In this document: positions 26,647 to 34,034 of the stretch, piece after piece
Layout of the letters: each line of letters opens with the position of its first letter
How positions within the stretch are numbered: the first letter of the stretch is position 1
Source: Paludibacteraceae bacterium
GTDB lineage: Bacteria > Bacteroidota > Bacteroidia > Bacteroidales > Paludibacteraceae
Reading direction: 5' to 3'
Assembly: GCA_017527905.1 (NCBI GenBank)
Contig: JAFXPK010000030.1
Location: 184,668-248,667, forward strand
DNA: 64,000 nt
Notes under the pieces: model-generated
What the model was told of the DNA's origin: nothing
Database searches by the model: none
The model's input: only the letters and a program-made list of their open reading frames with translations
Program-made: the position numbers and the translations under genes

Positions 26647-26675
26647 GTAGAGACGCAAGATTTTGCGTCTCTAAC
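26647..26675. repeat. GAGACGC palindromic repeat, copy B
   Basis: GTAGAGACGCAA-GATT-TTGCGTCTCTAAC, nearly perfect. Followed by ACAATGAACC, which also recurs after copy C. Confidence 0.8.
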
Positions 26676-26723
26676 AATGAACCCAGCATTGCGCATCTTG
26701 TTTGTCGATCGGTCGATGGCACC

Positions 26724-26751
26724 GTAGAGATGCACGGCCGTGCGTCTCTAC
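26724..26751. repeat. GAGACGC palindromic repeat, copy C
   Basis: GTAGAGATGCACGG-CCGTGCGTCTCTAC, palindromic apart from one mismatched pair, with no loop. Confidence 0.8.
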
Positions 26752-26788
26752 AACGTCCAACAATGAACCGCAATTCATGAACATCTCA

Positions 26789-26813
26789 AAAACGCAAGAT
26801 TTTACGTCTCTGC
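26789..26813. repeat. GAGACGC palindromic repeat, degenerate copy D
   Basis: AACGCAAGATTTTACGTCTCTGCAA lacks the left GTAGAG arm but keeps the core and right arm of copy B. Confidence 0.55.
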
Positions 26814-26863
26814 AATTAAATCGAATATTGAGCAACAAAACATAAATAGATGCCGTTTTTAAT

Positions 26864-26871
26864 TATATTTG
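26864..26871 (+). promoter_or_regulatory. -7 element for the DUF4419 lipoprotein gene
   Basis: TATATTTG matches TAnnTTTG, 22 nt before the start codon. Confidence 0.5.
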
Positions 26872-26893
26872 CAATCATCTTATTTCATGAATT

Positions 26894-28267
26894 ATGACGA
26901 CAATGCGCAAAATCCTTTGGTGTATCCCATTATTACTTGCCACCATCATACTATTATCATCCTCTTGTAAATCAAGCCAGAAAAATGCTCAGATGGTCAT
27001 TGAACCTGCGGAGAGCATTGTACCTATAATCCCTGATGACGACTTAGATACCTACGGGCCTGATTATAATGACTCCATTATGAGGGTTTTAAAGGAAGAA
27101 GACTCTATTATGGGGATTTTAAAGAAAAACGACCCGTATGCTCCCGAAGGTGTCCGTTTCGATGTGGAAGATGTTACCATCTGTGATAGATTCAGTGGTG
27201 AAAAGGATGCTAAAATTCATTTTGAGGAAATGACTATGAGAGAAATCTTGTATATGCCTGATGAGCATGCACAAAAAAGAATTGTGCCTTCCTCCGACCT
27301 TTTCAGTTCGAATGCTTTGCTTGAAACCGTAAGAGATGCTTACCACGGACATCATCCGTTGGCTCTTTCTCCCGATGTGATCTGGCTTACTATCTGCCAA
27401 GGTATGTCTATTCATATTAATTTGAATTTTAAATCGTTAGAGGGTAAAATATACAAAAATGGACATCCTGACGCAATCCAGGTGAGGGTTGATACCGTGG
27501 CATTCGATTCCACCCAATGGAGTGTCGCGGTCGACTCATTAGCCCAACATACGCGTCGATACACCGACCCCTATTTTTACGAGGCATTCGTGCCACAATT
27601 CAGCACAACCTCCCCTATCGATCATGTCGCCTACCAAATCACGCTTTTACATGCCCAACAAAAAGGCTTCTCATATTCTGTGGAATCGGGCTGTGGCATC
27701 CCTTGGATCGTTTTAAGGGGAACCACAGAAGATTGGGAACTGATAAAGAAGAAGTTATCCATTTTGAACTCCTTAGGGATGAAAAAATGGAAGGCTAGCC
27801 TCCTCCCTATCATCGACCAATTCATCGCAGCATCCAAAGGAAAGGCGGATAAGTCGTTTTGGGCGAATATCTATAAAGACAAAACATCATATGGTACATA
27901 TGCCATTACAGGCTGGATTCACCAACTCTTCCCATACATCACGAGCCGTGATGGTTCTTCAACAACATATTTACAGGATAGGGGAATCTCGGTAGATGGA
28001 ATAACATATCAACCCAATCCTTTCCTCAACAAAAAAGTTACATCCAGCGACAACCTAACTTCTGATTATTTCCCCAGCAGCATATTAAAGGTGCCTTTCG
28101 TTTGGCATAACCACTACGAAGGAAGAACCGACTCGTTGTATCTCTGGAGCGGAATCTGGGGTGCAAAACAATATGGCGACAAAACCTTGGAACCTTTCAT
28201 CTCTTGGGTTTTGACCAAAGGGGAATATAAAAAGGGGAATTATCCTGTCGATGACGATGAAGAATAA
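26894..28267 (+). CDS. DUF4419 domain lipoprotein
   Basis: A 457-aa protein. The signal peptide ends in the lipobox SSSC (Cys25), so it should be a lipoprotein. The DUF4419 domain begins near residue 125 (SSNALLETVRDAYHGHHPLALSPDVIWLTICQG, in part) and runs to about 390. Conserved-looking segments are SGCGIPWIVLRGTTEDWELI near 270 and the ITGWIHQLFPY region. DUF4419 is shared by bacteria and fungi and has no assigned activity. A second ATG three codons downstream is an alternative start. The acidic C-terminus reads PVDDDEE. GAGACGC copy E follows. Confidence 0.8.
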   Translation: MTTMRKILWCIPLLLATIILLSSSCKSSQKNAQMVIEPAESIVPIIPDDDLDTYGPDYNDSIMRVLKEEDSIMGILKKNDPYAPEGVRFDVEDVTICDRFSGEKDAKIHFEEMTMREILYMPDEHAQKRIVPSSDLFSSNALLETVRDAYHGHHPLALSPDVIWLTICQGMSIHINLNFKSLEGKIYKNGHPDAIQVRVDTVAFDSTQWSVAVDSLAQHTRRYTDPYFYEAFVPQFSTTSPIDHVAYQITLLHAQQKGFSYSVESGCGIPWIVLRGTTEDWELIKKKLSILNSLGMKKWKASLLPIIDQFIAASKGKADKSFWANIYKDKTSYGTYAITGWIHQLFPYITSRDGSSTTYLQDRGISVDGITYQPNPFLNKKVTSSDNLTSDYFPSSILKVPFVWHNHYEGRTDSLYLWSGIWGAKQYGDKTLEPFISWVLTKGEYKKGNYPVDDDEE

Positions 28268-28315
28268 TCTTTGGCCTCCACAATGTCCACAATCAAATAC
28301 ATTGCAATAGGCACC

Positions 28316-28343
28316 GTAGAGACGCAAAATATTGCGTCTCTAC
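28316..28343. repeat. GAGACGC palindromic repeat, copy E
   Basis: GTAGAGACGCAA-AATA-TTGCGTCTCTAC, perfect 12-bp arms around 4 nt, between the DUF4419 gene and the next membrane-protein gene. Confidence 0.85.
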
Positions 28344-28362
28344 AATCAAAAACACCCTCCGT

Positions 28363-28884
28363 ATGATATCGCTCGAATTCTGGAAATATCTAAAATGCAT
28401 GACCTTAATTTGCGTTTTCCTGCAAATAGGTGGTCTTATCGGTGCTGTTTGTCCTCAATTATTAGATTCAATAATTGAATCTAATAATGCAATTAATGCA
28501 ATTATTGCCTCTGTCCTCTTTATAGTTACTGCATTGTCTCCTTTTTCCCTGTGGTACTACCGCCACACAAACGATGATCATCCTCTTTTGAGAGCCATCT
28601 TATTGGTCCTCTTTTCCACCATTTTAGGCATTGCTATTATGTTTCTTCTGCTGTATTTCATACTGGAGGGTATCGTCTATGTTTTTATGGGCTCTTCTAC
28701 CGTTGTTGATACTATTGCTGTCATGTCGCTCATTGCTTCCCCATTCATATTGCTTTTATCCCTGCTATATACATCCTCGACGGTAGAGGGAACAATAGGC
28801 TCTCGTATGTGCCTCCTATTTTGGATATTACTGGCTGTCAGCCTGTTTTACTTGCCGTTGGTCGGATTGTTGTTTATGAAATAG
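28363..28884 (+). CDS. membrane protein, unknown function
   Basis: A 173-aa protein with about five hydrophobic segments, at about residues 10-30, 42-60, 75-100, 112-133 and 147-170. No family recognised. Codons 32-42 lie in a perfect 14-bp inverted repeat, which gives the peptide LLDSIIESNN. The sequence is AT-rich. It sits between GAGACGC copies E and F, separate from any recognisable operon. It is a protein-coding candidate by length and membrane pattern only. Confidence 0.6.
   Translation: MISLEFWKYLKCMTLICVFLQIGGLIGAVCPQLLDSIIESNNAINAIIASVLFIVTALSPFSLWYYRHTNDDHPLLRAILLVLFSTILGIAIMFLLLYFILEGIVYVFMGSSTVVDTIAVMSLIASPFILLLSLLYTSSTVEGTIGSRMCLLFWILLAVSLFYLPLVGLLFMK
28458..28488. repeat. perfect 14-bp inverted repeat inside a coding region
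   Basis: ATTATTAGATTCAA-TAA-TTGAATCTAATAAT spans codons 32-42 of the membrane protein. All 14 bases of each arm pair. Confidence 0.85.
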
Positions 28885-28959
28885 GTTAAATAGGTCGGAC
28901 ACGCACCAAAAAACAATTATATTTAAATCCACAAATCCGTAACGTAAAGGAGATCCGAT

Positions 28960-29760
28960 ATGAAGCCCGTCAAGAACCGTATATTTTGCAGAGCAGCCAA
29001 ACATACCAAGATGCTGTTCGAGACGCAGGAAAAGGCGGAAAACTTCATCAGATTCAATCGTGACGAGATACTTCAAAGCCGTGGAAAGGCTCCCTGCCGC
29101 TGTTACTATTGCTTTTTCTGCATGGGGTGGCATGTGACGAGCAATCCGTCTACGGAGGAAGGAATCCTTCTGGATCAGCGGGATGAAGCCTTGGCGAAGG
29201 ATCTGCGCGAAAAATACCTGAAACGAAAAGAAAAGGTCTCCCCTATCCCACGACCTAAACTTATGCGATATGCCTTTTACGAACAGTTGCGTTTGGCTGA
29301 TGTGCATATCTCCATGTTTGATGTCGAGAAGACGGAATGCTGTTTGGCTGAGTGTCGGCGGATACTACAGGAAGAGGAGCTTGAGTGGCTCAAGAAGGAT
29401 GCCATGATCGCCAGTTATCAGCGCCAGCGTACCCTATTGGACGCTCTACGGGTGCTGTTGGAAGACGAGAACGCCCTACCCGACGAACAGATGATGACGA
29501 TCCCTCTTTACAGAATCTGTGCGAACAATTTATCGCTGCTGAAAGAAATCGACGCCTCTTACGAGGCTCTGATGGAACTGGCGCAGGCGGGGAGCCCTCA
29601 GTTCCCCAAGGCTCGCCATGAGCACGTCACACTTATCGCAAAGATAAAGGGAATAAGCAAGGAGCAATTGAAGGCGGGGCGTATGGAACGGGTGAATGAG
29701 GCTGTGGAGATATACCAAACGATATTGAACAACAGGAAAATTGGAGAGGAATCACCGTAG
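28960..29760 (+). CDS. unknown protein with a Cys/His-rich N-terminal module
   Basis: A 266-aa protein with a good RBS (AAAGGAG). Residues 8-60 hold CRAAKHTKMLFETQEKAENF and then CRCYYCFFCMGWHVTS. The Cys-x-x-Cys pairs and His suggest a small zinc-binding fold; I recall related N-terminal modules in other Bacteroidales proteins of unknown role. The remainder is largely helical and charged, with possible coiled-coil character (KDLREKYLKRKEK). No function can be assigned. The final TAG stop lies inside GAGACGC copy F, so the repeat has probably set or altered the C-terminus. Confidence 0.65.
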   Translation: MKPVKNRIFCRAAKHTKMLFETQEKAENFIRFNRDEILQSRGKAPCRCYYCFFCMGWHVTSNPSTEEGILLDQRDEALAKDLREKYLKRKEKVSPIPRPKLMRYAFYEQLRLADVHISMFDVEKTECCLAECRRILQEEELEWLKKDAMIASYQRQRTLLDALRVLLEDENALPDEQMMTIPLYRICANNLSLLKEIDASYEALMELAQAGSPQFPKARHEHVTLIAKIKGISKEQLKAGRMERVNEAVEIYQTILNNRKIGEESP

Positions 29761-29770
29761 AGACGCATCA
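29754..29770. repeat. GAGACGC palindromic repeat, half copy F
   Basis: CACCGTAGAGACGCATC matches the left arm and left flank of the other copies but the right arm is missing. It includes the stop codon of the preceding gene. Confidence 0.6.
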
Positions 29771-29818
29771 CATTTCCATGTGTTATCTCCGTGCCCTCCT
29801 CATCTTCGTGAGAGCCAT

Positions 29819-30508
29819 TTATCGTGCGCAACAGATGAACGTGAAGAGGATGACCAGCAGGACGATGATCAACAGGTTGATGTCTGACTGAAGGAAGCCG
29901 GAGCTTGTGGTGGCTCCTGAGACCGTATAAGGTGCCTGGTTGACCGGAAATCTCTTCCGGAGATATAGATATACCCTATAGGAAAGAAAGCCCATCAGAA
30001 GGCCTAAAATCGTGCCGCAGAGAATGTCCAGCGGAAAATGAACGCCCAAATAGATCCTCGAATAGGCACATAATGCAGCCCAGCAGAAGGAAATCACCGT
30101 GTAAGGCCTATATCTGAATAGTAAGGAGGATAACATGCAGAAACCGAACGAGTTAGCCGCATGCGAAGACGGAAACCCAAAGAGTCCACCCCTATATTCG
30201 CGCACATAAGAGAGCATATCCATGACTGCGGGGTCCCTGCTGGGACGTAGTCTCGCAATCGTGGGTTTCAGAATGGACGATGAAAGCTGATCGCACAATA
30301 AAAATACAAGAATAACCGTCAAAAAGATAAAAATGGATTCCTTTCGTTTATTTTTTACCACCACATAGAAGAAGAGCAACATCATCGGCAGCCACACCAG
30401 GATGTCGGATACCATCCAAAAAAACGAGTCCCAAAAGGACGTGTGCGACTCCCCCAGATTGAGGAGGACCATCGCATTCCTATCCCATTGGATCAAATTC
30501 TCCAGCAT
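29819..30508 (-). CDS. PAP2 family phosphatase
   Basis: A 229-aa membrane protein with five or six transmembrane segments. The three PAP2 motifs are complete: KPTIARLRP (Lys81 to Arg87), PSSHA (residues 113-117, His116) and SRIYLGVHFPLD (Arg151, His157, Asp161). The active site therefore faces the periplasm. Members dephosphorylate lipid phosphates such as phosphatidic acid, lipid A or undecaprenyl pyrophosphate. Sequence alone does not separate these. The gene begins 10 nt after the formylglycine-enzyme-like lipoprotein, so the two are co-transcribed. Confidence 0.93.
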   Translation of the reverse strand: MLENLIQWDRNAMVLLNLGESHTSFWDSFFWMVSDILVWLPMMLLFFYVVVKNKRKESIFIFLTVILVFLLCDQLSSSILKPTIARLRPSRDPAVMDMLSYVREYRGGLFGFPSSHAANSFGFCMLSSLLFRYRPYTVISFCWAALCAYSRIYLGVHFPLDILCGTILGLLMGFLSYRVYLYLRKRFPVNQAPYTVSGATTSSGFLQSDINLLIIVLLVILFTFICCAR

Positions 30509-30518
30509 CTAATGTCGC

Positions 30519-31445
30519 TTATTTTGTTGTAGTTGTTGTCGTCGTTGTTGTGGTCGTAGTAGTGGTTGTCGTTGTAGTAGTGGTCGTCGTAGTAGTGGTC
30601 GTCGTCGAGTTGTTTTCATTGAGCACAAGGCGCAAACCGATGTAATTCTTCTTGGTTGTCGGTTCGCTCTTTGTTCTCATGGCGTTTCTGCAATACTCGG
30701 CACGGTCGCTGAAGCTACCGCCACGCGCCACACGGAAGACGTTACCGCTTATAGGAGAGTCAGGACCTTGAGGGTCAACAGGAATGGAGTCGTCATCATA
30801 CTCGTCATATTCATCGTACCAATCCGAGCACCACTCGCGCACGTTGCCGCTCATGTCGTAGATGTTCAATTCGTTCGCCTTCTTTTCGCCTGTTTTGTGG
30901 GTCTCCTCATTACTATTTTCGTCGCACCACCCCACCATCTTCATACCGTCACCTCCGGAGAACTTGTAGGACTTGGAATTTTTTCCTCCCCTTGCGGCAA
31001 ATTCCCACTGCGCCTCAGTCGGCAACTCGAAGTTCCGTTTGGTCATCTTATTCAATTTGGAGATGAATTTTTGACAATCATCCCAAGAAACCCTTTCCAC
31101 AGGATAATCGTCGCTTTTATTTCCTCCCTTGAAGTTGTCGGACGGGATTGTGCCCATCACCGCTTTCCACAAGGCTTGGGTGACCTCCGTCTTTCCGATA
31201 TAATAATCCGACAGAATCACCTTATGAGTTGGGATTTCATCCTCCCAATAATCCTTATCCAGTACAGTATCAGCACCCATCACAAACGTGTCGCCCTTTA
31301 CGAGAACCATATTGAAGTTAACGTTCGCTACGGAGATCGTTATCTCGCTAGCGACCGCAGAAGGGTCATTTTCGTCATCTCTGCAGGAAAAAACGACACA
31401 GCAAATCAATGTCAGTATGTAAGCTAATTTAATTTTCATGTTCAA
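30519..31445 (-). CDS. formylglycine-generating-enzyme-like (SUMF1) surface lipoprotein with poly-Thr tail
   Basis: A 308-aa lipoprotein. The lipobox ends at Cys21 and the acidic stretch RDDEND after it resembles Bacteroidota surface-export signals. The FGE-sulfatase domain runs from about residue 45 to 275, with MVLVKGDTFVMG, YYIGKTEVTQALWKAVMG, RVSWDDCQKFI, LPTEAQWEFAARGG, WCDEN, DMSGNVREWCSDWYDEY and RVARGGSF. Many such bacterial proteins are not true formylglycine generators. The C-terminus is NNS, then 27 consecutive Thr, then Lys. It is first in a two-gene unit with the PAP2 gene. Confidence 0.88.
   Translation of the reverse strand: MNMKIKLAYILTLICCVVFSCRDDENDPSAVASEITISVANVNFNMVLVKGDTFVMGADTVLDKDYWEDEIPTHKVILSDYYIGKTEVTQALWKAVMGTIPSDNFKGGNKSDDYPVERVSWDDCQKFISKLNKMTKRNFELPTEAQWEFAARGGKNSKSYKFSGGDGMKMVGWCDENSNEETHKTGEKKANELNIYDMSGNVREWCSDWYDEYDEYDDDSIPVDPQGPDSPISGNVFRVARGGSFSDRAEYCRNAMRTKSEPTTKKNYIGLRLVLNENNSTTTTTTTTTTTTTTTTTTTTTTTTTTTK
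30525..30605 (-). repeat. 27-codon threonine tract
   Basis: All 27 codons are ACN and all four third bases are used. A GTAGTAGTGGT word recurs three times on the plus strand, so the tract has grown by duplication of short blocks and is not a pure trinucleotide run. Confidence 0.95.
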
Positions 31446-31489
31446 ATTCTCCTAACATTAAAGTTTGATTCGACACAATACGATTTAAT

Positions 31490-32332
31490 TTAGTTGCATA
31501 ATGAATATAATACGTTAATCTCTTCAGCCCATTTGCTTTCGTCGGGTGTTTCCAATATCAGCGGGATGTTATCGAGCCTTGGGTCCTGCATTAACGCTCT
31601 GAAAGCATCCAACCCTATCTCCCCCAAACCGATACTTTCATGCCGGTCGACATGAGAGCCTACTCCTTTCTTTGAATCGTTGAGGTGCATACCCTTGAGA
31701 TATTGTAACCCGACGACCTTGTCGAATTGGCTGAGCATTGCGGAGACTCCGTCCTCCCCTTTCAGGTCATATCCCGCCGCCATGGCATGGCACGTGTCTA
31801 TGCAGACTCCCACCCTATCCTTGTCCTCGACGCGACTGATAATGAACGCAATCTCCTCGAACTTGTTCCCCACATTGCTGCCTTGTCCCGCCGTGTTCTC
31901 GATGACCGCACAAACACCATGCGTCTTGTCCAACGCAATGTTTATCGACTCCGCGATGCGTGACAGACACTCCTCTGTGGAGATCTCCTTCAAAGAACTT
32001 CCCGGGTGAAAATTGAGCTTCGTGAGGCCCAATTGTTCACACCTACGCATCTCATCCAGAAAAGATTCCCGGGATTTCTCGAGTCCCTCTTCCTTCGGAT
32101 GCCCCAGATTAATGAGGTAACTATCGTGTGGAAGTATATGATCACTGGAAAAACCCAAATCGGAACAGTTCCGTTTGAACGCCTCTATGCTCGACTCGCT
32201 GAGCGGCGTCGAGAACCATTGCCTCTGGTTTTTGGTGAACAACGCAAATGCCTTCGCTCCAATTGCCGCAGCATTGAGAGGTGCATTTTCCACCCCCCCG
32301 GAAGAGCTGACATGCGCTCCAATGTACTTCAT
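31490..32332 (-). CDS. nfo: deoxyribonuclease IV (endonuclease IV)
   Basis: A 280-aa AP endonuclease from ATG 32332, which follows a G-rich RBS. A frame reaching 32374 adds 14 unlikely residues. The family's TIM barrel is clear: [11 protein letters not shown] at the start, [81 protein letters not shown] and ILETPDE, which provide the three-Zn ligands. It cleaves DNA at abasic sites in base excision repair. It stands alone between terminator-poor gaps. Confidence 0.97.
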   Translation of the reverse strand: MKYIGAHVSSSGGVENAPLNAAAIGAKAFALFTKNQRQWFSTPLSESSIEAFKRNCSDLGFSSDHILPHDSYLINLGHPKEEGLEKSRESFLDEMRRCEQLGLTKLNFHPGSSLKEISTEECLSRIAESINIALDKTHGVCAVIENTAGQGSNVGNKFEEIAFIISRVEDKDRVGVCIDTCHAMAAGYDLKGEDGVSAMLSQFDKVVGLQYLKGMHLNDSKKGVGSHVDRHESIGLGEIGLDAFRALMQDPRLDNIPLILETPDESKWAEEINVLYSLCN

Positions 32333-32505
32333 ACTTTGTTCCCCCCTATTTACTCTTTTCTGCAAAATAAGCATTTTTTTGTTAAAAATGGAAATATTTT
32401 GTGTTTAAAAATAGCTTTTTCGAAGAACCCGTTTTACAAGTATTTAAATTTCAGATATTTATATTTTTTCTTTTTCCAACATGGGGAAAAAGCGTTTTTG
32501 GAACT

Positions 32506-33537
32506 CTAATGTAATATTTTGTAAACCAGTTCTCTCAACAGGTCTCCATCATCCGCGGAGGCGTTCCCTATTCCCTTCGCCATCGCGTCATAGGTGCGCA
32601 AAAGGGAGATAATCTCCATTGTCTTCTTCGGCTTGAAATTAACCGCCGCAGCCTTGTATTGCTTCACGGCAAACGGTTTGATCTTCAGTTCGTTCGCCAC
32701 CTCCATATCATCCTTATAGTTTGTGCCAGGCACGTTGGGTATATAGAAATAGACCATCAGGTTGGAAAAAGAGGAGAAGAGCGCCGTAATGACGGGAATG
32801 ATGCTGAATCCCTTTGCTTTACTCATCTGGCAGGTGATTTGGTTGGCTTTGGGCACATTCCTGGCAAATAATGCGTTCACCAACTCGAAGGCGTTGAAAT
32901 CTTTGCTGATGCCCACGTTCCGTTCCACCAAATCACAAGTGATGGCTGGAGCATCCGCAGGTTTGGCTGTCAGTAGCTTATCGAGTTCGTTCGCCACCTT
33001 CTGAAGGTCGTTACCTAAGTATTCAGCGATGATCGATTTAGCCTTGGATTCGATCTTGGCACCCTTTTCCTGCACATAGTTTTCTATGAAATCGGGTATC
33101 TGATAGTCATAAAGTTTATCGAACGAGAAGAGGGCTTTCATCGCCTCCAGGTCTTTCGTGACCTTCTTGCGGGCATCCAACTTCTTGTATTTGTGGCAAA
33201 TGACGAGAATAGTGCTGTTCGCCGGTTTCTGCAAATAGAAACTGAGGTCGTCCATGGAGAGTATCTTTTGCGCCTCCTTCACAATAATCACACGATACTG
33301 TGCGTTGATAGGGAAAGACCGCGCCAAGTTTATCACCTTGCGGATATCCGTATCTTGCCCATAGATGATGTCTTGGTTGAATTGACGTTCCTCCTCCGTG
33401 AGCACATGCTCCGCCACGTAGTTGGATATGATATCGATATAGTAAGTCTCTTCCCCCTGAAGGAAATAGACTGGCTTAAACTTCTTATTTGAAATGTCAT
33501 TGAGAATAGTTCGATAATCAATCGCCGTTTTTGCCAT
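32506..33537 (-). CDS. holA: DNA polymerase III subunit delta
   Basis: A 343-aa protein from ATG 33537. An ATG at 33570 would put the TATATTTGC promoter element inside the coding sequence, so it is rejected. The N-terminal part has KPVYFLQGEETYYIDIISNY, the degenerate Walker-like region of delta, and the domain III segment with FELVNALFARNVPKA. Delta is the wrench subunit that opens the beta clamp within the clamp loader. It is divergent from the HsdR-N-domain gene, only 35 nt apart. Confidence 0.93.
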   Translation of the reverse strand: MAKTAIDYRTILNDISNKKFKPVYFLQGEETYYIDIISNYVAEHVLTEEERQFNQDIIYGQDTDIRKVINLARSFPINAQYRVIIVKEAQKILSMDDLSFYLQKPANSTILVICHKYKKLDARKKVTKDLEAMKALFSFDKLYDYQIPDFIENYVQEKGAKIESKAKSIIAEYLGNDLQKVANELDKLLTAKPADAPAITCDLVERNVGISKDFNAFELVNALFARNVPKANQITCQMSKAKGFSIIPVITALFSSFSNLMVYFYIPNVPGTNYKDDMEVANELKIKPFAVKQYKAAAVNFKPKKTMEIISLLRTYDAMAKGIGNASADDGDLLRELVYKILH

Positions 33538-33545
33538 CTTTTGCT

Positions 33546-33567
33546 TAATTTTGTCATCGCAAATATA
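33546..33567. promoter_or_regulatory. face-to-face -7 elements between holA and the HsdR-N-domain gene
   Basis: The plus strand has TAATTTTG at 33546-33553, 20 nt before the ATG at 33573. The minus strand has TATATTTGC at 33559-33567, 22 nt before the holA ATG. The two match TAnnTTTG and are 5 bp apart, so the 35-bp gap works as a compact bidirectional promoter. Confidence 0.5.
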
Positions 33568-33572
33568 CAAAA

Positions 33573-34028
33573 ATGTTAGATTTAAACTTACCTAAATATT
33601 CATTCAAGATCAAGGAGAATTCAGATGGCCGTTGCATTTTCGACAGATGCAGGAACAAATTCGTGGCTTTAACTCCTGAAGAATGGGTAAGACAAAACAT
33701 GGTCGAATACCTTATCCAAGTCAAGAAATTTCCTCCCGCAAGGATCGGCAACGAAGTGACGGTCTTGATCAACGGTATGAGGAAACGATCCGACACGGTC
33801 ATCTACGACAAAGAGATGGTCCCCCGCGTCATCGTTGAATACAAGGCTCCGACGGTCAAAATCACCCCCACAACATTCGACCAGATCGCCAACTATAATT
33901 TTGCGCTGAATGTGGACTATTTAATCGTTTCCAATGGCTTGGACCACTACTGTTGTTGGATGGACAAATCGTCCAAAAAATATTCTTTTTTACGTGAAAT
34001 TCCTGACTATCAATCATTAAACTGGTAA
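33573..34028 (+). CDS. type I restriction HsdR N-terminal-like nuclease domain protein
   Basis: A 151-aa protein matching the HSDR_N_2 domain. NKFVALTPEEWVRQNMVEYLI leads into a PD-(D/E)XK-like core: RSDTVIYDK (Asp), then VIVEYKAP (Glu-x-Lys). FDQIANYNFALNVDYLIVSNG follows. The DNA-cleavage-type residues are present, but no restriction partners are nearby. A stand-alone version next to holA is common in Bacteroidales by my recollection, so it is more likely a conserved housekeeping nuclease or DNA-binding factor than a restriction subunit. Confidence 0.8.
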   Translation: MLDLNLPKYSFKIKENSDGRCIFDRCRNKFVALTPEEWVRQNMVEYLIQVKKFPPARIGNEVTVLINGMRKRSDTVIYDKEMVPRVIVEYKAPTVKITPTTFDQIANYNFALNVDYLIVSNGLDHYCCWMDKSSKKYSFLREIPDYQSLNW

Positions 34029-34034
34029 AATCGG

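Larger units (their letters stand above)
26472..26893. other. 422-bp intergenic region with repeats and an orphan promoter-like element
   Basis: The region holds GAGACGC palindrome copies B, C and a partial D, and a good promoter match (TTTG 26477-26480, 18-nt gap, TATATTTG 26499-26506). An 18-codon frame (26594-26650) begins MGNDFSFRF and its stop falls inside copy B. I cannot tell whether this is a gene remnant or a chance frame. A second -7 match (26864-26871) serves the DUF4419 gene. Confidence 0.5.

Noticed and set aside
33538..33570. N-terminal extension of holA
   Set aside because: It covers the TATATTTGC promoter element; the ATG at 33537 gives the family-like start.
33573..34028. 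Restriction-modification system
   Set aside because: Only an HsdR N-terminal-like domain is present; no methylase, specificity subunit or helicase is nearby.
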